A stretch of DNA of 64,000 bases from an uncultured Clostridia bacterium (GCA_946407705.1 CAMJPC010000002.1:1-64000), one strand, 5' to 3'. Numbered from the stretch's first letter, positions 17,568-28,334 are shown. Notes: generated by a model not told the origin, from the letters alone. Numbers and translations are program-made.

Positions 17568-18461
17568 TCAGAGCTCCGAAGCGAGTTCCAAAAGCTTGGA
17601 AAGACGGTGGCTCATGCCCGATTTGCTTATTGGCGGATCCATCATCGCGCCCAGTTCCGCGATCGACGCGCCGGGGTTCTCGAGGTTCGCTTTTGCTGCC
17701 GCCAGAAGCTCTGGCGAAAGTTTTTTTGCAAGCGGGGAATTCAGCAGTTTCTCGATCTGCTCGTTTCTCGAAGCGCCTGCCTCCGACTGCCTCCTGAAGT
17801 TACCCTCATCACAGTTGAAAGTGCGCGAGACCTGCCTGTTTACTTCCTTTGCGGCCCTGATGTTCTCGAACTCGAAAACAGCTTTCACCGCACCGATGTA
17901 TCCGAGGAAATCCGAGACGCTGTCCCCTGCCTTGAAATAGATCTGAGCGTAATTGTCCCTCGATGTAAGCGAGGCGTTTATCCCGAGCGAGCCGAGCATC
18001 CCGACCGTCAGGATCGCGCATGCGCCGCTTGCGATGTGGAATTCCGCCCTGTATGTCTTTACCGGATCTGAGATGTATCCGCTTCCGAGGAAGATGCCCC
18101 TCATGAAATATCTTGCAAACCTGTGCGTGCCGTCTTCATCGGATTCCGCCTCTTCAGGCACCTGACCGGAAAGACATCCGCAGACCATGTCTTCAAGAAG
18201 CGTGGTCTCTGACGAAGCGCTCTTCGGGGTTATCGTAAGTATCTGGTTATCGTATGAGGTCTTGTAGCCTTCCTCTTCGAAAAGGCTCTCTATCCTGCCC
18301 AAGTTCTCACCGTGAAAACGGACCTTGAGCGGCATGTCCTTCTGATCCGCCGCTGCCTGTGAGCAGAGCAGTCCCGTAAGGAAATAGCGTCTTGACGGGC
18401 TTTTCGTGCGGAGCGAACAGACCTCAGTCCTGACGGATGCCGAGAAGCTTCCGCCTTCCAT
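17568..18461 (-). CDS. whiA: DNA-binding protein WhiA
   Basis: A 297-residue WhiA: an N-terminal LAGLIDADG-like domain (about 10-190) and a C-terminal helix-turn-helix (residues 230-297, containing LGAMMDPPISKSGMSHRL). WhiA regulates sporulation genes in actinobacteria and affects cell division and chromosome segregation in Firmicutes. Its ATG overlaps the rapZ stop codon by one base (TGATG), and it closes the hprK-murB-rapZ-whiA series. Longer in-frame starts lie wholly inside rapZ and are rejected. Confidence 0.95.
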   Translation of the reverse strand: MEGGSFSASVRTEVCSLRTKSPSRRYFLTGLLCSQAAADQKDMPLKVRFHGENLGRIESLFEEEGYKTSYDNQILTITPKSASSETTLLEDMVCGCLSGQVPEEAESDEDGTHRFARYFMRGIFLGSGYISDPVKTYRAEFHIASGACAILTVGMLGSLGINASLTSRDNYAQIYFKAGDSVSDFLGYIGAVKAVFEFENIRAAKEVNRQVSRTFNCDEGNFRRQSEAGASRNEQIEKLLNSPLAKKLSPELLAAAKANLENPGASIAELGAMMDPPISKSGMSHRLSKLLELASEL

Positions 18462-19357
18462 CAGTTGCCCTCCGCCTTGCCGTAACGCGCCGCTTCCTTG
18501 TCGATGTCCCTGTGGTGAAGGACGCACTTGTATCCTGCTTCCTCAAGGAGTGAAGCCACCTTGGTGGCGCAATAGACCGATCTGTGTCTGCCGCCCGTAC
18601 AGCCGAAGCCGATGTGGATGCTTCCCTTACCCTCATTTATATAGAAAGGAATGGTAAACTTCATGAGGTCGGTGACCTTGCCGATGAATTCCCCGGTCTC
18701 TTTGAAGCCTTCGAGATAGTTTGAGACATCCTCATCAGCGCCAGTCTGGTTGCGCAGTTCCGGAACATAGTAAGGGTTCGGCAGGAACCTTGCGTCGAAG
18801 CAGTAATCGAAATCGACCGACACTCCGTATTTGAATCCGAACGACTCAACGAAAATGACCATTCCGCCGGCCTCGTCGGCATCGATAATCTCACCTAAGT
18901 TCTTGCGGAGCTTGCTCTCGCTCATCATGGTGGTATCGAGAACGCTGGTGGCCATGCTCCTTACGTTCTGAAGCTTGCTGCGCTCCAAAGCGATTGCGGA
19001 CGTGAGAGACCTGTTTTTCGCGAGCGGGTGCTTGCGTCTGGTCTCCTGGTAACGCTGGATCAAAACGTTATCTGAAGCCTCGAAGAAGATGATCTTATAA
19101 GGGATTCCCATCTCGTCGATCTGCGCCATCGCATCGGAGAATCCGTCAAGATATTCCTGCGAACGCACGTCAACTACAAACGCGAGCTTGCTTACGGTGA
19201 AAGCCTCGCCGCTCCTTCCCTTGTAGAAACCGTTGACCAGATCAGGAAGAACATAGGGCGGCATGTTGTCCATGCAGAAAAATCCCTCGTCCTCAAGATA
19301 ACGGACGGCAGCACTTTTTCCGGCGCCGCTCATGCCCGTGAGAATGATTAGTTCCAT
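18461..19357 (-). CDS. rapZ: RapZ/YvcJ family nucleotide-binding protein
   Basis: A 298-residue RapZ-family protein. The Walker A motif GMSGAGKS is at residues 8-15, and the C-terminal domain has the conserved IGFGCTGGRHRSVY near residue 250. In E. coli RapZ guides RNase E to GlmZ; in Firmicutes the homologue YvcJ is a GTPase/ATPase linked to competence and envelope metabolism. Its ATG shares one base with the murB stop codon (TAATG). Confidence 0.95.
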   Translation of the reverse strand: MELIILTGMSGAGKSAAVRYLEDEGFFCMDNMPPYVLPDLVNGFYKGRSGEAFTVSKLAFVVDVRSQEYLDGFSDAMAQIDEMGIPYKIIFFEASDNVLIQRYQETRRKHPLAKNRSLTSAIALERSKLQNVRSMATSVLDTTMMSESKLRKNLGEIIDADEAGGMVIFVESFGFKYGVSVDFDYCFDARFLPNPYYVPELRNQTGADEDVSNYLEGFKETGEFIGKVTDLMKFTIPFYINEGKGSIHIGFGCTGGRHRSVYCATKVASLLEEAGYKCVLHHRDIDKEAARYGKAEGN

Positions 19358-20280
19358 TACGCTTTACCCCCGAATTCACCAATGAGCCTGACCTCTTTCT
19401 CGAGCCTGACTCCGGAATCCTCAAATACCTTACCGCTTACATAATCGATCAGCTTCAGGATGTCTTCAGCTGATGCCGAACCGTTATTGTTAACTACAAA
19501 TCCCGCATGCTTCGGTGAGACCTGGGCGCCGGAATCATCAAGAGCGAATCCCTTGAGACCCGAGTCTTCTATGAGCTTTGCGGCGAAATGACCTTCCGGT
19601 CTCTTGAACGTGGAGCCCGCGCTCGGAACGTCCAAGGGCTGGCTTGCAGTTCTCTTCTGCCTTAACTCTTCGACATATTTAAGGATCTTGTCCTTGTCGC
19701 CTTTCGGAAGAGCGGCTGTCATCGATACGATGACGGGGATCCCGCCCTTGGAAGCCTTCCTGTCGAAGATGCTGGTTCTGTAAGAAAATCCGCATTCCGA
19801 AGCAGAGATCTCATTCATCTTTCCGTCTTCAAGGTACCTGACGCTTACGCAGATGTCCTTGATCTCGCGGCCGTACGCGCCCGCGTTCATGAAGACCGCG
19901 CCGCCTACCGTTCCCGGTATGCCGCACGCAAACTCCGCGCCTTCAAGGCCAAGATCCGCGCAGTAATTGCCGAATCTCGAAAGAAGGCACCCGGCGCCTG
20001 CAGTGACATATGTAAGACCGTCTTCACGGACTTCCGACGTGATCTCTCCCATCTGCTTTCCGATCTTAATGACAAGGCCGTCAAAGCCTTTGTCTGAGAT
20101 CAGGCAGTTTGAGCCGTTGCCCAGGATGAAGACATCAAGTCCCTTCTCCCCGGCAAAACGGAAAGCTTCAGTGAGTTCGTTCTCATTTGACGGCTCAGCG
20201 AAAAACCTTGCCGGCCCGCCTGCCCTGAAGGTCGAATACGGCGCAAGGCTTATGTTTTCCTTAATTGAAAGATCAGGCAT
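19357..20280 (-). CDS. murB: UDP-N-acetylenolpyruvoylglucosamine reductase MurB
   Basis: A 307-residue FAD enzyme of the shorter Gram-positive MurB type that makes UDP-MurNAc for peptidoglycan. Signature stretches are GNGSNCL near residue 56, GIPGTVGGAVFMNAGAYG near 120 and PSAGSTFKRP near 218, which carries the catalytic Ser. The ATG at 20280 overlaps the end of hprK by 8 bases; the longer frame to 20325 lies inside hprK and is rejected. Confidence 0.96.
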   Translation of the reverse strand: MPDLSIKENISLAPYSTFRAGGPARFFAEPSNENELTEAFRFAGEKGLDVFILGNGSNCLISDKGFDGLVIKIGKQMGEITSEVREDGLTYVTAGAGCLLSRFGNYCADLGLEGAEFACGIPGTVGGAVFMNAGAYGREIKDICVSVRYLEDGKMNEISASECGFSYRTSIFDRKASKGGIPVIVSMTAALPKGDKDKILKYVEELRQKRTASQPLDVPSAGSTFKRPEGHFAAKLIEDSGLKGFALDDSGAQVSPKHAGFVVNNNGSASAEDILKLIDYVSGKVFEDSGVRLEKEVRLIGEFGGKA

Positions 20281-21202
20281 CAGACTTCCCCGGGAATACT
20301 CTCGAGACAAGATCCAGGGCTGCATTGTAGCCCATCTTCTTGACTCTGTAGTTGATTGCCGCAGCCTCGACGATTATCGCGAGGTTACGTCCGGGTCCTA
20401 CCGGAATGGTTACGGAAGGAACCTTTATTCCGAGGATCTCCGTCGTCTCGTCGTTCAGACCGAGTCTGTCGTAGACCTTTTTCTCGTCCCACAACTCGAG
20501 GTTGATGACGAAATCGATGTTCTCCTGCGGCTTGACCGCGGATACACCGTAGAGTTCCTTAACGTCAAGGATGCCGATACCTCTGATCTCGATCAGGTGC
20601 TTGATGACATCGGGAGCTCTTCCCAGAAGCGTTGTCTCGGATACCTTTCTGATCTCGATCTGATCGTCCGCGATAAGTCTGTGACCTCTCTTAACGATCT
20701 CGAGAGCCGTCTCGGATTTACCTACGCCGGACTCTCCGAGGATCAGGATACCTTCACCGTTAACTTCTACGAGAACGCCGTGCATCGATACTCTCGGGGC
20801 GAGCTCAAGCTTGAGGTACTTTACGAGCTCGGACGAGAAATCTGATGTTGCCTGTGATGTCCTCAGAACAGGCGTGCAGAACTGCTTCGCCGCATCCATT
20901 ATCTCCTTGTGGACCTTGTGGTCACGGGTAACGACGAGCGCAGGGATGTTCTTTTCGAAGAGCGAAGATACTGACTTGAGCCTCTCTTCCGGGGTCAGGT
21001 GATCCAGGAAGGCGTGCTCCATGTTGCCTATCACCTGGATTCGGTCAGGACCGAAGTGGTCGTAGTAACCGGCCAGCTGGAGGCCCGGGCGCGTAACGTC
21101 TGCAACGCAGATGCGGCGCTCGTTGATGTCTCCGGAATCATAGACGATCTCAAGATCGTAGGCTTTTACGATCTCAGACAGGAAAACGCTTGAAAAAGGC
21201 AT
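20273..21202 (-). CDS. hprK: HPr kinase/phosphorylase
   Basis: A 309-residue HprK. The P-loop GESGVGKS lies at 156-163, the conserved His-Gly at 141-142, and the HPr-contact motif follows in GHRLIADDQIEI. HprK phosphorylates HPr at Ser46 in response to glycolytic intermediates and reverses it with phosphate, so it sets carbon catabolite repression. It starts only 18 bases after the cellodextrin phosphorylase stop, with GGAGG 8 bases before the ATG, so the two genes are probably co-transcribed. Confidence 0.96.
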   Translation of the reverse strand: MPFSSVFLSEIVKAYDLEIVYDSGDINERRICVADVTRPGLQLAGYYDHFGPDRIQVIGNMEHAFLDHLTPEERLKSVSSLFEKNIPALVVTRDHKVHKEIMDAAKQFCTPVLRTSQATSDFSSELVKYLKLELAPRVSMHGVLVEVNGEGILILGESGVGKSETALEIVKRGHRLIADDQIEIRKVSETTLLGRAPDVIKHLIEIRGIGILDVKELYGVSAVKPQENIDFVINLELWDEKKVYDRLGLNDETTEILGIKVPSVTIPVGPGRNLAIIVEAAAINYRVKKMGYNAALDLVSRVFPGKSDA

Positions 21203-21220
21203 TTAACTAACCTCCAACAA

Positions 21221-24211
21221 TCAGAAACTGACGGTGACCTCATGGACCTTGCCGTCCTTTACGACAGGCAGGAGCGTACCGTTTGCCTCCTCGCCGTCGA
21301 GCGTAACCTTAACGCCCTCGAGTGTACGGCAGAATCCTTCGGGCTTGCTGATGTGGATATGGTATCCGGTTCCGGCAATGGTAACTCTTACATCAAGCTC
21401 GGTATCGTCCTTCCTGAGGAGCGGCTCTACCCTTAAGCCTTCAGCGGTGAACTCAACGCCGAAGCACTGGAAGAGCGAGAGAAGGAGCCATGTGGACGTG
21501 CCGGAGAGCGTAGGTCCGATGTTCTCGCCTGACTCGCTGTTGTTGTACTGTGTGCACCATCTCGGGTTGCCGCAGATGGTGAAAGGAGCTTCGAGTGTCC
21601 TGAACGGGCAGATCATGTCGATGATCCAGTAAGCCGTATCGGTGAGACGTCCTGCGAGTTCCTTGTTCTTGACTGTCTTTGCAGCCTTGAGCATGGCAGA
21701 GCAGGCCATCATGTTTGCGTGCTTGAAGACGCCTCCGTTCTCACGGTCGCCCGGATAGTAGAGGGCAACGTCGATCTTCGGGGCGATCTGCGGATAATCA
21801 ACCGTGGAGCAGAGTCTGAAGCCGTAAGGTGACTTCAGATATTTATCGAGGGAATCGAGCATCGTGGAGATCTGATCCTCGGTTGCGACTTCCGCAAGGA
21901 GTGACCATGAGAAGGAATTGAGGAAGTAAGATCCGGGATGTCCCTCTTCGACTGCGAGGCCGTCGCCTGCAGCGCCGAGATACTCGAGGTTGGGCTTGTT
22001 GGAACGGTTGAAAAGGACTCTGCAGTAGAAGTCGTTCTTCCAGCAGTTGTCCCTGAGCCTTGCTTCGAGTGAAGATGAAAGTTCCTTCATCTCGGAAGCG
22101 AAAGCGCTGTCGCCGATCTTCTCGAACATCGTTGCAGCGCAGTCAGTTGCAACCTTGAGGAGGAAGCCGTTCATTACGGACTCGGAATATTCGGAATCGT
22201 AAGGAACCTCGCCGTAAGCCTTGCCGCTTGCTGCGAGCTGGTCCTTATACTGTGCGATCTTGTCCTTGCCGGAGATGGAATCGGGATCGACTCTTAAGCA
22301 GTCGTTCCAGTCAGCGCGGTCGATCAAAGGGATGCCGTGCTTGCCGAGGGAGATCCTTCCGCTGTACATGAGGATGGCCTTGAGCGTGTCCTTGAGAGGT
22401 CTCTTGACGCCCTCATCAGTCGGCTTCTCCTTTGTGCCTGCCATTACGAACTCCTCATCGAGGAATGCGAAATCACCTGTAAGACCGAGATAACGATCAA
22501 CAGCCTGCAGGAGCCAGAGTCCGTCGTCAGACCACCAGCCGGGTTCTTTTCCGATCCAGTAGAAGTTGTGGTTCGTGAAGCCTTCCTCGTAAACGTTTTC
22601 GATCCAGCCTGCGAGCATCTTCTTTACGAAGTCCTCCATGCCCATGCCTGCGAAATAGTACATGGAAGCATAGATGTCCTGGATCTCACGGAAACCGATC
22701 TCACGGTAGCCCTTCTGCGTCCAGTCGAGTGATCTCGATACGAATGTCTGGTAGAAGACCTGGAAAGGAAGGTTGTTGTTTACGTAAGCCTCGAAATCAG
22801 CGTTCTTGTGGCTGATCTGCATGTAATCGGCATATTTTTTCGTGAAGCTGATGACGTCTTCCAGGTCCTTGGGAAGGTTTGCGGCACAGGAAATGTAAGC
22901 GCATACGGCCTCCATCTCTGCTACCGGCGTAACATCGGGAATGAAGCCCTCGTTTACGGCATCGGAAGACATGCATGTCAGGTTGTCTGCACGTACGGCG
23001 CCGCCTGCCTTGACCGTGAAAGGAACTGACAGGGCAAAGAAGCCCGGGCCCTTTCTTGAAGGTCTGCATGCGAGAGGATCGATGAACTCGGGGTGCTCTA
23101 ACGAGCCTGCGCCTACGAAATCGCCGTATCTTGCAGCGTACTGGTCAGGGAAAACGTTGCCGTCATCGGTATGGACAACGAGCTCGTTGAACCTGATGTC
23201 GCCCTTTCTGTACTTTGCGTTGGGGTTGAAAGAGATCGCCCTGATCTCGTCATTCTCGTTGAAGAATACTTCAGACTGCGTAACGACCGTCGTGAAGATG
23301 ACGTCCTCAGAGAGAGCGTGTGTCTCTGCCGTACCGAACATGCCTGTGTAGACAAGTCTCAGATTCCTGGCAGATGACCCTTTATTTACGATGTCGATCA
23401 TCTGGGCTTCAGCTGCAAGAGGCATTCCCTCGTGCTGGGGAACGATGAAGATCGTTCTCTTGACCTCAAGACCGCCGCCCAACTCATAGCTGATGATGGT
23501 CCTGTTCTGGGAGTGGATCGTCCTGACCTTCTTGAGGCCATCGGCCTTGGCTGCGCCGGACCAGAAGATCTGCTTTCCGTTCTCGGTCAGATAGAACTGT
23601 CTGTTTGCAGGGAAGCCGTTCTCGTCAGGGAGATAGTCCCATCTTGTGGCGAGAACCTGCTTGTCGGCATGGGATCTGAATGAACCGCCGCCCATCCTGT
23701 CGATGGCGCTCTTCGGAGTTGACTGCAGAGGGCGGTCAAAACCGATGCGGTTGCCGATGAGCATATTTGTATAGTAGTGAGGTCCGGGTGAAGGTGTTGC
23801 GGGATCGCATACGAGTTCGCCGTTTGCATCTAGCTTTCCACCCCAGGTCTCAGAAGCTCTGACTGCCGCCTTGACGGAATCAAGGATGCTTTCGGAGAAG
23901 TCTGCGGGACTTACAACGCCTCCCTTTTCGGTGACGGCACTGATCTTGTCGCCGTCGTTGATGAACAGGACGCTGTATCCGTTTGCCGCGCACTCTGAAA
24001 GCTTCGCGAAAACCTCGTTATCCTCGGCGATCACGCTGATAAGCATGCTGTCGAATTTAAGTCCGCTGACACCTATTACCACCGGTGACGTGCCGAACCT
24101 GACATACTGAGCGGAAATACCGCCGCCTACGCCTGCTTCGCGGAACTTGGTTTTCAAGAGCTGTGATGCGGTGCACTTTTCCTGTCTGGCTCTCTCGCTT
24201 CTGTATCCCAT
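21221..24211 (-). CDS. Cellodextrin phosphorylase-type GH94 enzyme
   Basis: A 996-residue GH94 protein. It has the long N-terminal beta-sandwich region, an (alpha/alpha)6 barrel and the general-acid motif ADWNDC near residue 640. Cellodextrin phosphorylases are about 980 residues, whereas cellobiose phosphorylases are about 810; length and the opening (ASQLLKTKFREAG) favour cellodextrin phosphorylase, which converts longer cellodextrins plus phosphate into glucose-1-phosphate. Another beta-glucan specificity such as laminaribiose or 1,2-glucan remains possible. No signal peptide; cytoplasmic. GGAGG lies 7 bases before the ATG. It lies 118 bases after the cellobiose phosphorylase gene. Confidence 0.85.
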   Translation of the reverse strand: MGYRSERARQEKCTASQLLKTKFREAGVGGGISAQYVRFGTSPVVIGVSGLKFDSMLISVIAEDNEVFAKLSECAANGYSVLFINDGDKISAVTEKGGVVSPADFSESILDSVKAAVRASETWGGKLDANGELVCDPATPSPGPHYYTNMLIGNRIGFDRPLQSTPKSAIDRMGGGSFRSHADKQVLATRWDYLPDENGFPANRQFYLTENGKQIFWSGAAKADGLKKVRTIHSQNRTIISYELGGGLEVKRTIFIVPQHEGMPLAAEAQMIDIVNKGSSARNLRLVYTGMFGTAETHALSEDVIFTTVVTQSEVFFNENDEIRAISFNPNAKYRKGDIRFNELVVHTDDGNVFPDQYAARYGDFVGAGSLEHPEFIDPLACRPSRKGPGFFALSVPFTVKAGGAVRADNLTCMSSDAVNEGFIPDVTPVAEMEAVCAYISCAANLPKDLEDVISFTKKYADYMQISHKNADFEAYVNNNLPFQVFYQTFVSRSLDWTQKGYREIGFREIQDIYASMYYFAGMGMEDFVKKMLAGWIENVYEEGFTNHNFYWIGKEPGWWSDDGLWLLQAVDRYLGLTGDFAFLDEEFVMAGTKEKPTDEGVKRPLKDTLKAILMYSGRISLGKHGIPLIDRADWNDCLRVDPDSISGKDKIAQYKDQLAASGKAYGEVPYDSEYSESVMNGFLLKVATDCAATMFEKIGDSAFASEMKELSSSLEARLRDNCWKNDFYCRVLFNRSNKPNLEYLGAAGDGLAVEEGHPGSYFLNSFSWSLLAEVATEDQISTMLDSLDKYLKSPYGFRLCSTVDYPQIAPKIDVALYYPGDRENGGVFKHANMMACSAMLKAAKTVKNKELAGRLTDTAYWIIDMICPFRTLEAPFTICGNPRWCTQYNNSESGENIGPTLSGTSTWLLLSLFQCFGVEFTAEGLRVEPLLRKDDTELDVRVTIAGTGYHIHISKPEGFCRTLEGVKVTLDGEEANGTLLPVVKDGKVHEVTVSF

Positions 24212-24260
24212 AAGAAGACCTCCGTGGGTTTAATTCATAATTGTTGTTTTTACAAGGAAC

Positions 24261-24286
24261 CCCCGCGTTCAAAAATGAACGCGGGG
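24261..24286. other. GC-rich intercistronic hairpin between the two phosphorylase genes
   Basis: An 11-bp perfect stem (24261-24271 with 24276-24286) closes a 4-base loop. No T run follows on the minus strand, so it is not a classic terminator; an mRNA-stability or partial attenuation element is more likely. Confidence 0.7.
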
Positions 24287-24329
24287 CCTCTTGTTTGTTT
24301 TAAGTTAAATACCCTACCGGATATTAGTC

Positions 24330-26819
24330 TCAGCCGAGGACTACCTCGACCTTGTGTGTCTTGCCGTCTCCTGCGACAGGGATGACGGTTCCCTCAACAG
24401 CAGCGCCGTCGACCGTAAGTGACTTGACGCCCTTGTTGACGTTGTTCGGGTTCTTGACCTCGATCTCATATACATCACCGCGGAACTTACGTGTTGCCTT
24501 GAATCCGCTCCAGGAAGAAGGGATGGAAGGATCGATGGAGAGACCGTCGAACTCAGGCTTAACGCCGAGAATGTACTGGGAGATGGCTACCATGTTCCAT
24601 GCGGCAGTACCGGTGAGCCAGGAGTTCTTGCCCTGACCGAAGTTCTTGGCGTCCTTACCGCCGATCATCTGACCGTAAACGTAAGGTTCTGTCTTATGGA
24701 TGTCTGATGTCTCTTCGGTGAAAGCAGGGGCGATCTTTGAGTAGTACTCGAAAGCCTTGTCTCCTCTTCCCGCATAAGCCTCAGCGCAGATGATCCACGC
24801 GTTGTTGTGTGTGAAGATACCTGCGTTCTCCTTGTATCCGCCCGGATATGTGGAGATCTCACCATACTGGATGTAGTACTTTGTGAATGCAGGGTTGTTG
24901 AGAACGAGACCGAACTCGCAGTTGAGATACTTGTCGATGGAATTGAGGGTCTTGATGTCAGCGCCCTCTTCCTTACCGATCTCGGACATGACTGCGAAGC
25001 CCTGAGGTTCGATGAAGATCTTACCTTCTTCGCACTCGTGGGAACCCATCTTCTCGCCGTTGGCGTCGTAAGCTCTGAGGAACCACTCGCCGTCGAATGC
25101 GGATTCCATCGTGTTCTTCTTCATCTTGTCGATCTCAGCCTGCGCCTTTGCAGCTTCCTCAGTCTTGCCGAGGTGCTGGAGGATACCGACATAAGCGGGA
25201 CCTGTGTATGTGAAGAGAGCAGCAACGAATACGGACTCTGCGATCTTGGAGTAGCCGCCTTCTGCCTTGAACTTCGGGTTGGTGTATGTCTGGAAGGACT
25301 CACCCGGAGTATCGGAGAAGCATGAAAGGTTGATGCAGTCGTTCCAGTCCGCACGCATTGCGAGAGGCAGTCCGTGAGGTCCGAGGTTGTTTACGATGTG
25401 ATAGAAGGAAACGTCGAGGTGCTCGAGCATCGTGTGCTTGCCTTCCGGATCGTCATCGAACGGAACGTTTGCATCGAGGATTCCCCAGTCGCCTGTCTCC
25501 TTGATGTAAGCTGCAACGGAAAGGATCATCCAGAGCGGGTCATCGGAGAAGTCACCGCCGATATCGGCGTTACCCTTCTTGGTGAGAGGCTGGTACTGGT
25601 GATAGCATCCGCCGTCAGAAAGCTGTGTTGAAGCGATGTCGATGAGTCTTGCTCTTGCACGGTCAGGGATCTGGTGAACAAATCCGAGGATATCCTGGTT
25701 GGAATCTCTGAATCCCATGCCGCGGCCGATTCCCGACTCGAAGTAGGAAGCGGAACGTGAAAGGTTGAATGTGACCATGCACTGATACTGGTTCCAGATG
25801 TTGACCATACGGTTGACCTTGTCATCAGGTGTATCAGCCTTGTAGATGGAAAGGAGGTTGTCCCATGTCGCACGGAGCTCTTCAAGTCCTGCAGCAACCT
25901 TCTCAGGAGTGTTGTACTTTTCGATCATCGCATAAGCCTTCTCCTTGTTGAGGACCCATTTCTCTCTTGTAAGGAGATTAGCAGGCTTCTCGGAAGCGAA
26001 CTTCTTGTCCTGAGGATTCTCGGCATAACCGAGGATGTAGATGAGCGTCTTTGTCTCGCCCGGAGCGAGGGTGATCTTCTTGTAGTGTGAAGCGATCGGA
26101 GACCAGCCGTCTGCGAATGAATCAGAAGCCTTGCCCTCGAAAACCGTTGCCGGCTTGTCCCAGCCGTTGTAGATGCCGCCGAGGAAAGCGTCACGGTCAG
26201 TATCGTAACCGTCGATGCTGTCGTTGACGGAATAGAAAGCGTAGTGATTACGTCTGTCTCTGTACTCTGTTACGTGATAAATGGTGGAGCCTTCGATCTC
26301 AACGCGGCCCGTTGAGAAGTTTCTCTGGAAGTTGGTGCAGTCATCCTGGGCATCCCAAAGGCACCATTCAGCCATGGAGAAGATCGAGAAATCCTTTGAA
26401 GCGTCGCTTTCGTTTGTGAGAACGACCTGCTGGACCTCACCGTCATATTTCTCGGGAACGAAGAAAGTAACTTCTGCCTTGAGTCCGTTCTTCTTGCCCG
26501 TGATAACCGTGTAGCCCATGCCGTGACGGCACTGATAGTAGTCAAGCTCGGTCTTTACAGGTGACCATCCCGGGTTCCATACGGTACCGTTGTCGTTAAT
26601 GTAGAAATAACGGCCGCCCATATCGAGGGGTACGTTGTTATAACGGTAACGAGTGATCCTGCGGAGCCTCGCGTCCATGTAGAAGTCATAACCGCCTGCC
26701 GTGTTGGAGATAAGGCCGAAGAATGCCGTGTTTCCAAGATAGTTGATCCAGGGATAGGGTGTTTTCGGCGTCTCGATCACATATTCACGCGCCGCATCAT
26801 CAAAGTGTCCAAATTTCAT
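24330..26819 (-). CDS. cbpA: Cellobiose phosphorylase (GH94)
   Basis: An 829-residue enzyme that splits cellobiose with phosphate into glucose and glucose-1-phosphate, saving one ATP over hydrolysis. The opening MKFGHFDD and [15 protein letters not shown] is typical of cellobiose phosphorylases, and the catalytic Asp lies in MRADWNDCI near residue 490. ATG at 26819 is preferred to that at 26840: GGAGG sits 8 bases upstream and the family start follows. Cytoplasmic, with no signal peptide. With the downstream cellodextrin phosphorylase it forms a phosphorolytic pathway for products of the cellulase at 12532. Confidence 0.95.
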   Translation of the reverse strand: MKFGHFDDAAREYVIETPKTPYPWINYLGNTAFFGLISNTAGGYDFYMDARLRRITRYRYNNVPLDMGGRYFYINDNGTVWNPGWSPVKTELDYYQCRHGMGYTVITGKKNGLKAEVTFFVPEKYDGEVQQVVLTNESDASKDFSIFSMAEWCLWDAQDDCTNFQRNFSTGRVEIEGSTIYHVTEYRDRRNHYAFYSVNDSIDGYDTDRDAFLGGIYNGWDKPATVFEGKASDSFADGWSPIASHYKKITLAPGETKTLIYILGYAENPQDKKFASEKPANLLTREKWVLNKEKAYAMIEKYNTPEKVAAGLEELRATWDNLLSIYKADTPDDKVNRMVNIWNQYQCMVTFNLSRSASYFESGIGRGMGFRDSNQDILGFVHQIPDRARARLIDIASTQLSDGGCYHQYQPLTKKGNADIGGDFSDDPLWMILSVAAYIKETGDWGILDANVPFDDDPEGKHTMLEHLDVSFYHIVNNLGPHGLPLAMRADWNDCINLSCFSDTPGESFQTYTNPKFKAEGGYSKIAESVFVAALFTYTGPAYVGILQHLGKTEEAAKAQAEIDKMKKNTMESAFDGEWFLRAYDANGEKMGSHECEEGKIFIEPQGFAVMSEIGKEEGADIKTLNSIDKYLNCEFGLVLNNPAFTKYYIQYGEISTYPGGYKENAGIFTHNNAWIICAEAYAGRGDKAFEYYSKIAPAFTEETSDIHKTEPYVYGQMIGGKDAKNFGQGKNSWLTGTAAWNMVAISQYILGVKPEFDGLSIDPSIPSSWSGFKATRKFRGDVYEIEVKNPNNVNKGVKSLTVDGAAVEGTVIPVAGDGKTHKVEVVLG

Positions 26820-26899
26820 TTTGGCTGCCTCCGTGTTCATTGGTTTATTTGTCGGAAAGTAAACTAATTTTATACTATTCTCAGGTAAAAAGGTATTAA

Positions 26900-28318
26900 T
26901 TATCCTTGAACTATCTTCTTCTCTATCAGGATCTCCCTAAACGTTGCTTTTGCGTCGGTTATGGTCTTGATCCCGCCCTTTGCATAGACTTTTACGATGC
27001 GGGTGAAAACGTCATCTATCCGGCTGTCCGAAGATCCGGCCAGGGAGACGTCGATACGCTCGGCCTCGGGACCGAGCACCTCATATGGATTCTGCCCGCC
27101 GAGCCATGCGAATGAATAACGGTCATCCGTGGCCGCGTCCGCAATGATGCTCCTTGAATTGACGAAATCGCATCTTCCGGTGGAAAGCATGTCCTTAAGG
27201 TTGCCCTTTTCGAGGCAGACCGCCGTGATAATGTCCGCGCAGGACTTCTTCATGTCGCACTTGACCGATACCATCACCCATGTGCCGCCCTTGGCAAAGG
27301 CAGAAGGTGATCTTATTATCCCCCAGTCTCCCGATGTCGGGTTGGTCTTTCTCACGGTCGTGGGATCGAGGGCGAAATGGGAGGATCTGACAAGTGACAA
27401 AGGACCCCAATATGAAAGGACCGTCCTGTTCCTCATGCCCAGCTTCCATTCATCCGAGCCGTGCCTATGTCCGAAAGTGAGGTTTTCGCTTCCGAGAGTC
27501 CTCGCAAATCCCAGATAAGCCACGGCAGAATTGTCAAACTCCATCTTCCCTTCGCTTATCCAGGGAGTGGTCCTGCTTCCCATAAAGCTTCTGTAAAGGC
27601 CATCAGTACCCGCTACGATCCTGACATTGCCTTCGGAACCCTTGCTGACCTTGCGGGCAGCCTGCATGAAGGATTCCCAGGAAGAAAAGCTATTCGAGAC
27701 CTGAACGGGATCTGAAGTGCCCAGATACTGCTGGGCAAGTGATTTCTGATAGAAAACGGCTCCGGGTTCCAGTTCCCACGCAAGACCCTTTATGCTGCCG
27801 GAACTGTCCGCAGCGAGTCTCAGGCTGTAGTCGTACATGTCTCCGCAGGCCTGGTTGGAAATGCCGATCGTATTGATGGGGAGCGTCTTGTCAGATTCCG
27901 CGTACAGCTTCACGTTGTCGTAACCGCATACAAACATGTCGGGAGCTTCGTCGGTCGAAAATGCCTCTTCAAGGTGCTTCTGGTAATCCTCCTCCGGGAT
28001 CACCACGTATTCGTAATCCTTTACGGGAGAATACTGTTCCAGGATCTTCTTGAAATCGTCGTTAAAGCTCCAGATGACGAGCTTTCCGCCTTCCGTGTCA
28101 GAAGCCGAGGCAACGGGTTTCTCGGCATATGAACCTGTTCCTGATTCACGTACGGATGACTCGGAAGCCTTGGCAGATGTCTCCGCTGCCACCGTTGCTC
28201 CAAAGGTCGTCTCGGGCGTCGTTTCCGCGTCCGTCCCTGCAGGCGTGCCTGAACACCCTGCGGCGCAGGCGGTAAGTGCAAGCGACAACGCAAGGGCGGC
28301 AACCTTTGTCAGTTTCAT
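26900..28318 (-). CDS. Extracellular solute-binding lipoprotein (family 1-like)
   Basis: A 472-residue lipoprotein: a signal peptide with a good lipobox (LTAC, Cys18; a second Cys at 22), a Thr/Ser/Glu-rich linker to about residue 75, then a solute-binding fold with KLVIWSFND at its start and an [11 protein letters not shown] element, typical of family 1 sugar-binding proteins. No permease genes adjoin it. It lies upstream of the cellobiose phosphorylase gene (80 bases), so binding of an oligosaccharide is possible but unproven. It starts 16 bases after the DUF3298 lipoprotein gene and is probably co-expressed with it. Confidence 0.8.
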   Translation of the reverse strand: MKLTKVAALALSLALTACAAGCSGTPAGTDAETTPETTFGATVAAETSAKASESSVRESGTGSYAEKPVASASDTEGGKLVIWSFNDDFKKILEQYSPVKDYEYVVIPEEDYQKHLEEAFSTDEAPDMFVCGYDNVKLYAESDKTLPINTIGISNQACGDMYDYSLRLAADSSGSIKGLAWELEPGAVFYQKSLAQQYLGTSDPVQVSNSFSSWESFMQAARKVSKGSEGNVRIVAGTDGLYRSFMGSRTTPWISEGKMEFDNSAVAYLGFARTLGSENLTFGHRHGSDEWKLGMRNRTVLSYWGPLSLVRSSHFALDPTTVRKTNPTSGDWGIIRSPSAFAKGGTWVMVSVKCDMKKSCADIITAVCLEKGNLKDMLSTGRCDFVNSRSIIADAATDDRYSFAWLGGQNPYEVLGPEAERIDVSLAGSSDSRIDDVFTRIVKVYAKGGIKTITDAKATFREILIEKKIVQG

Positions 28319-28334
28319 GGGAGTTCCCGCCGGA

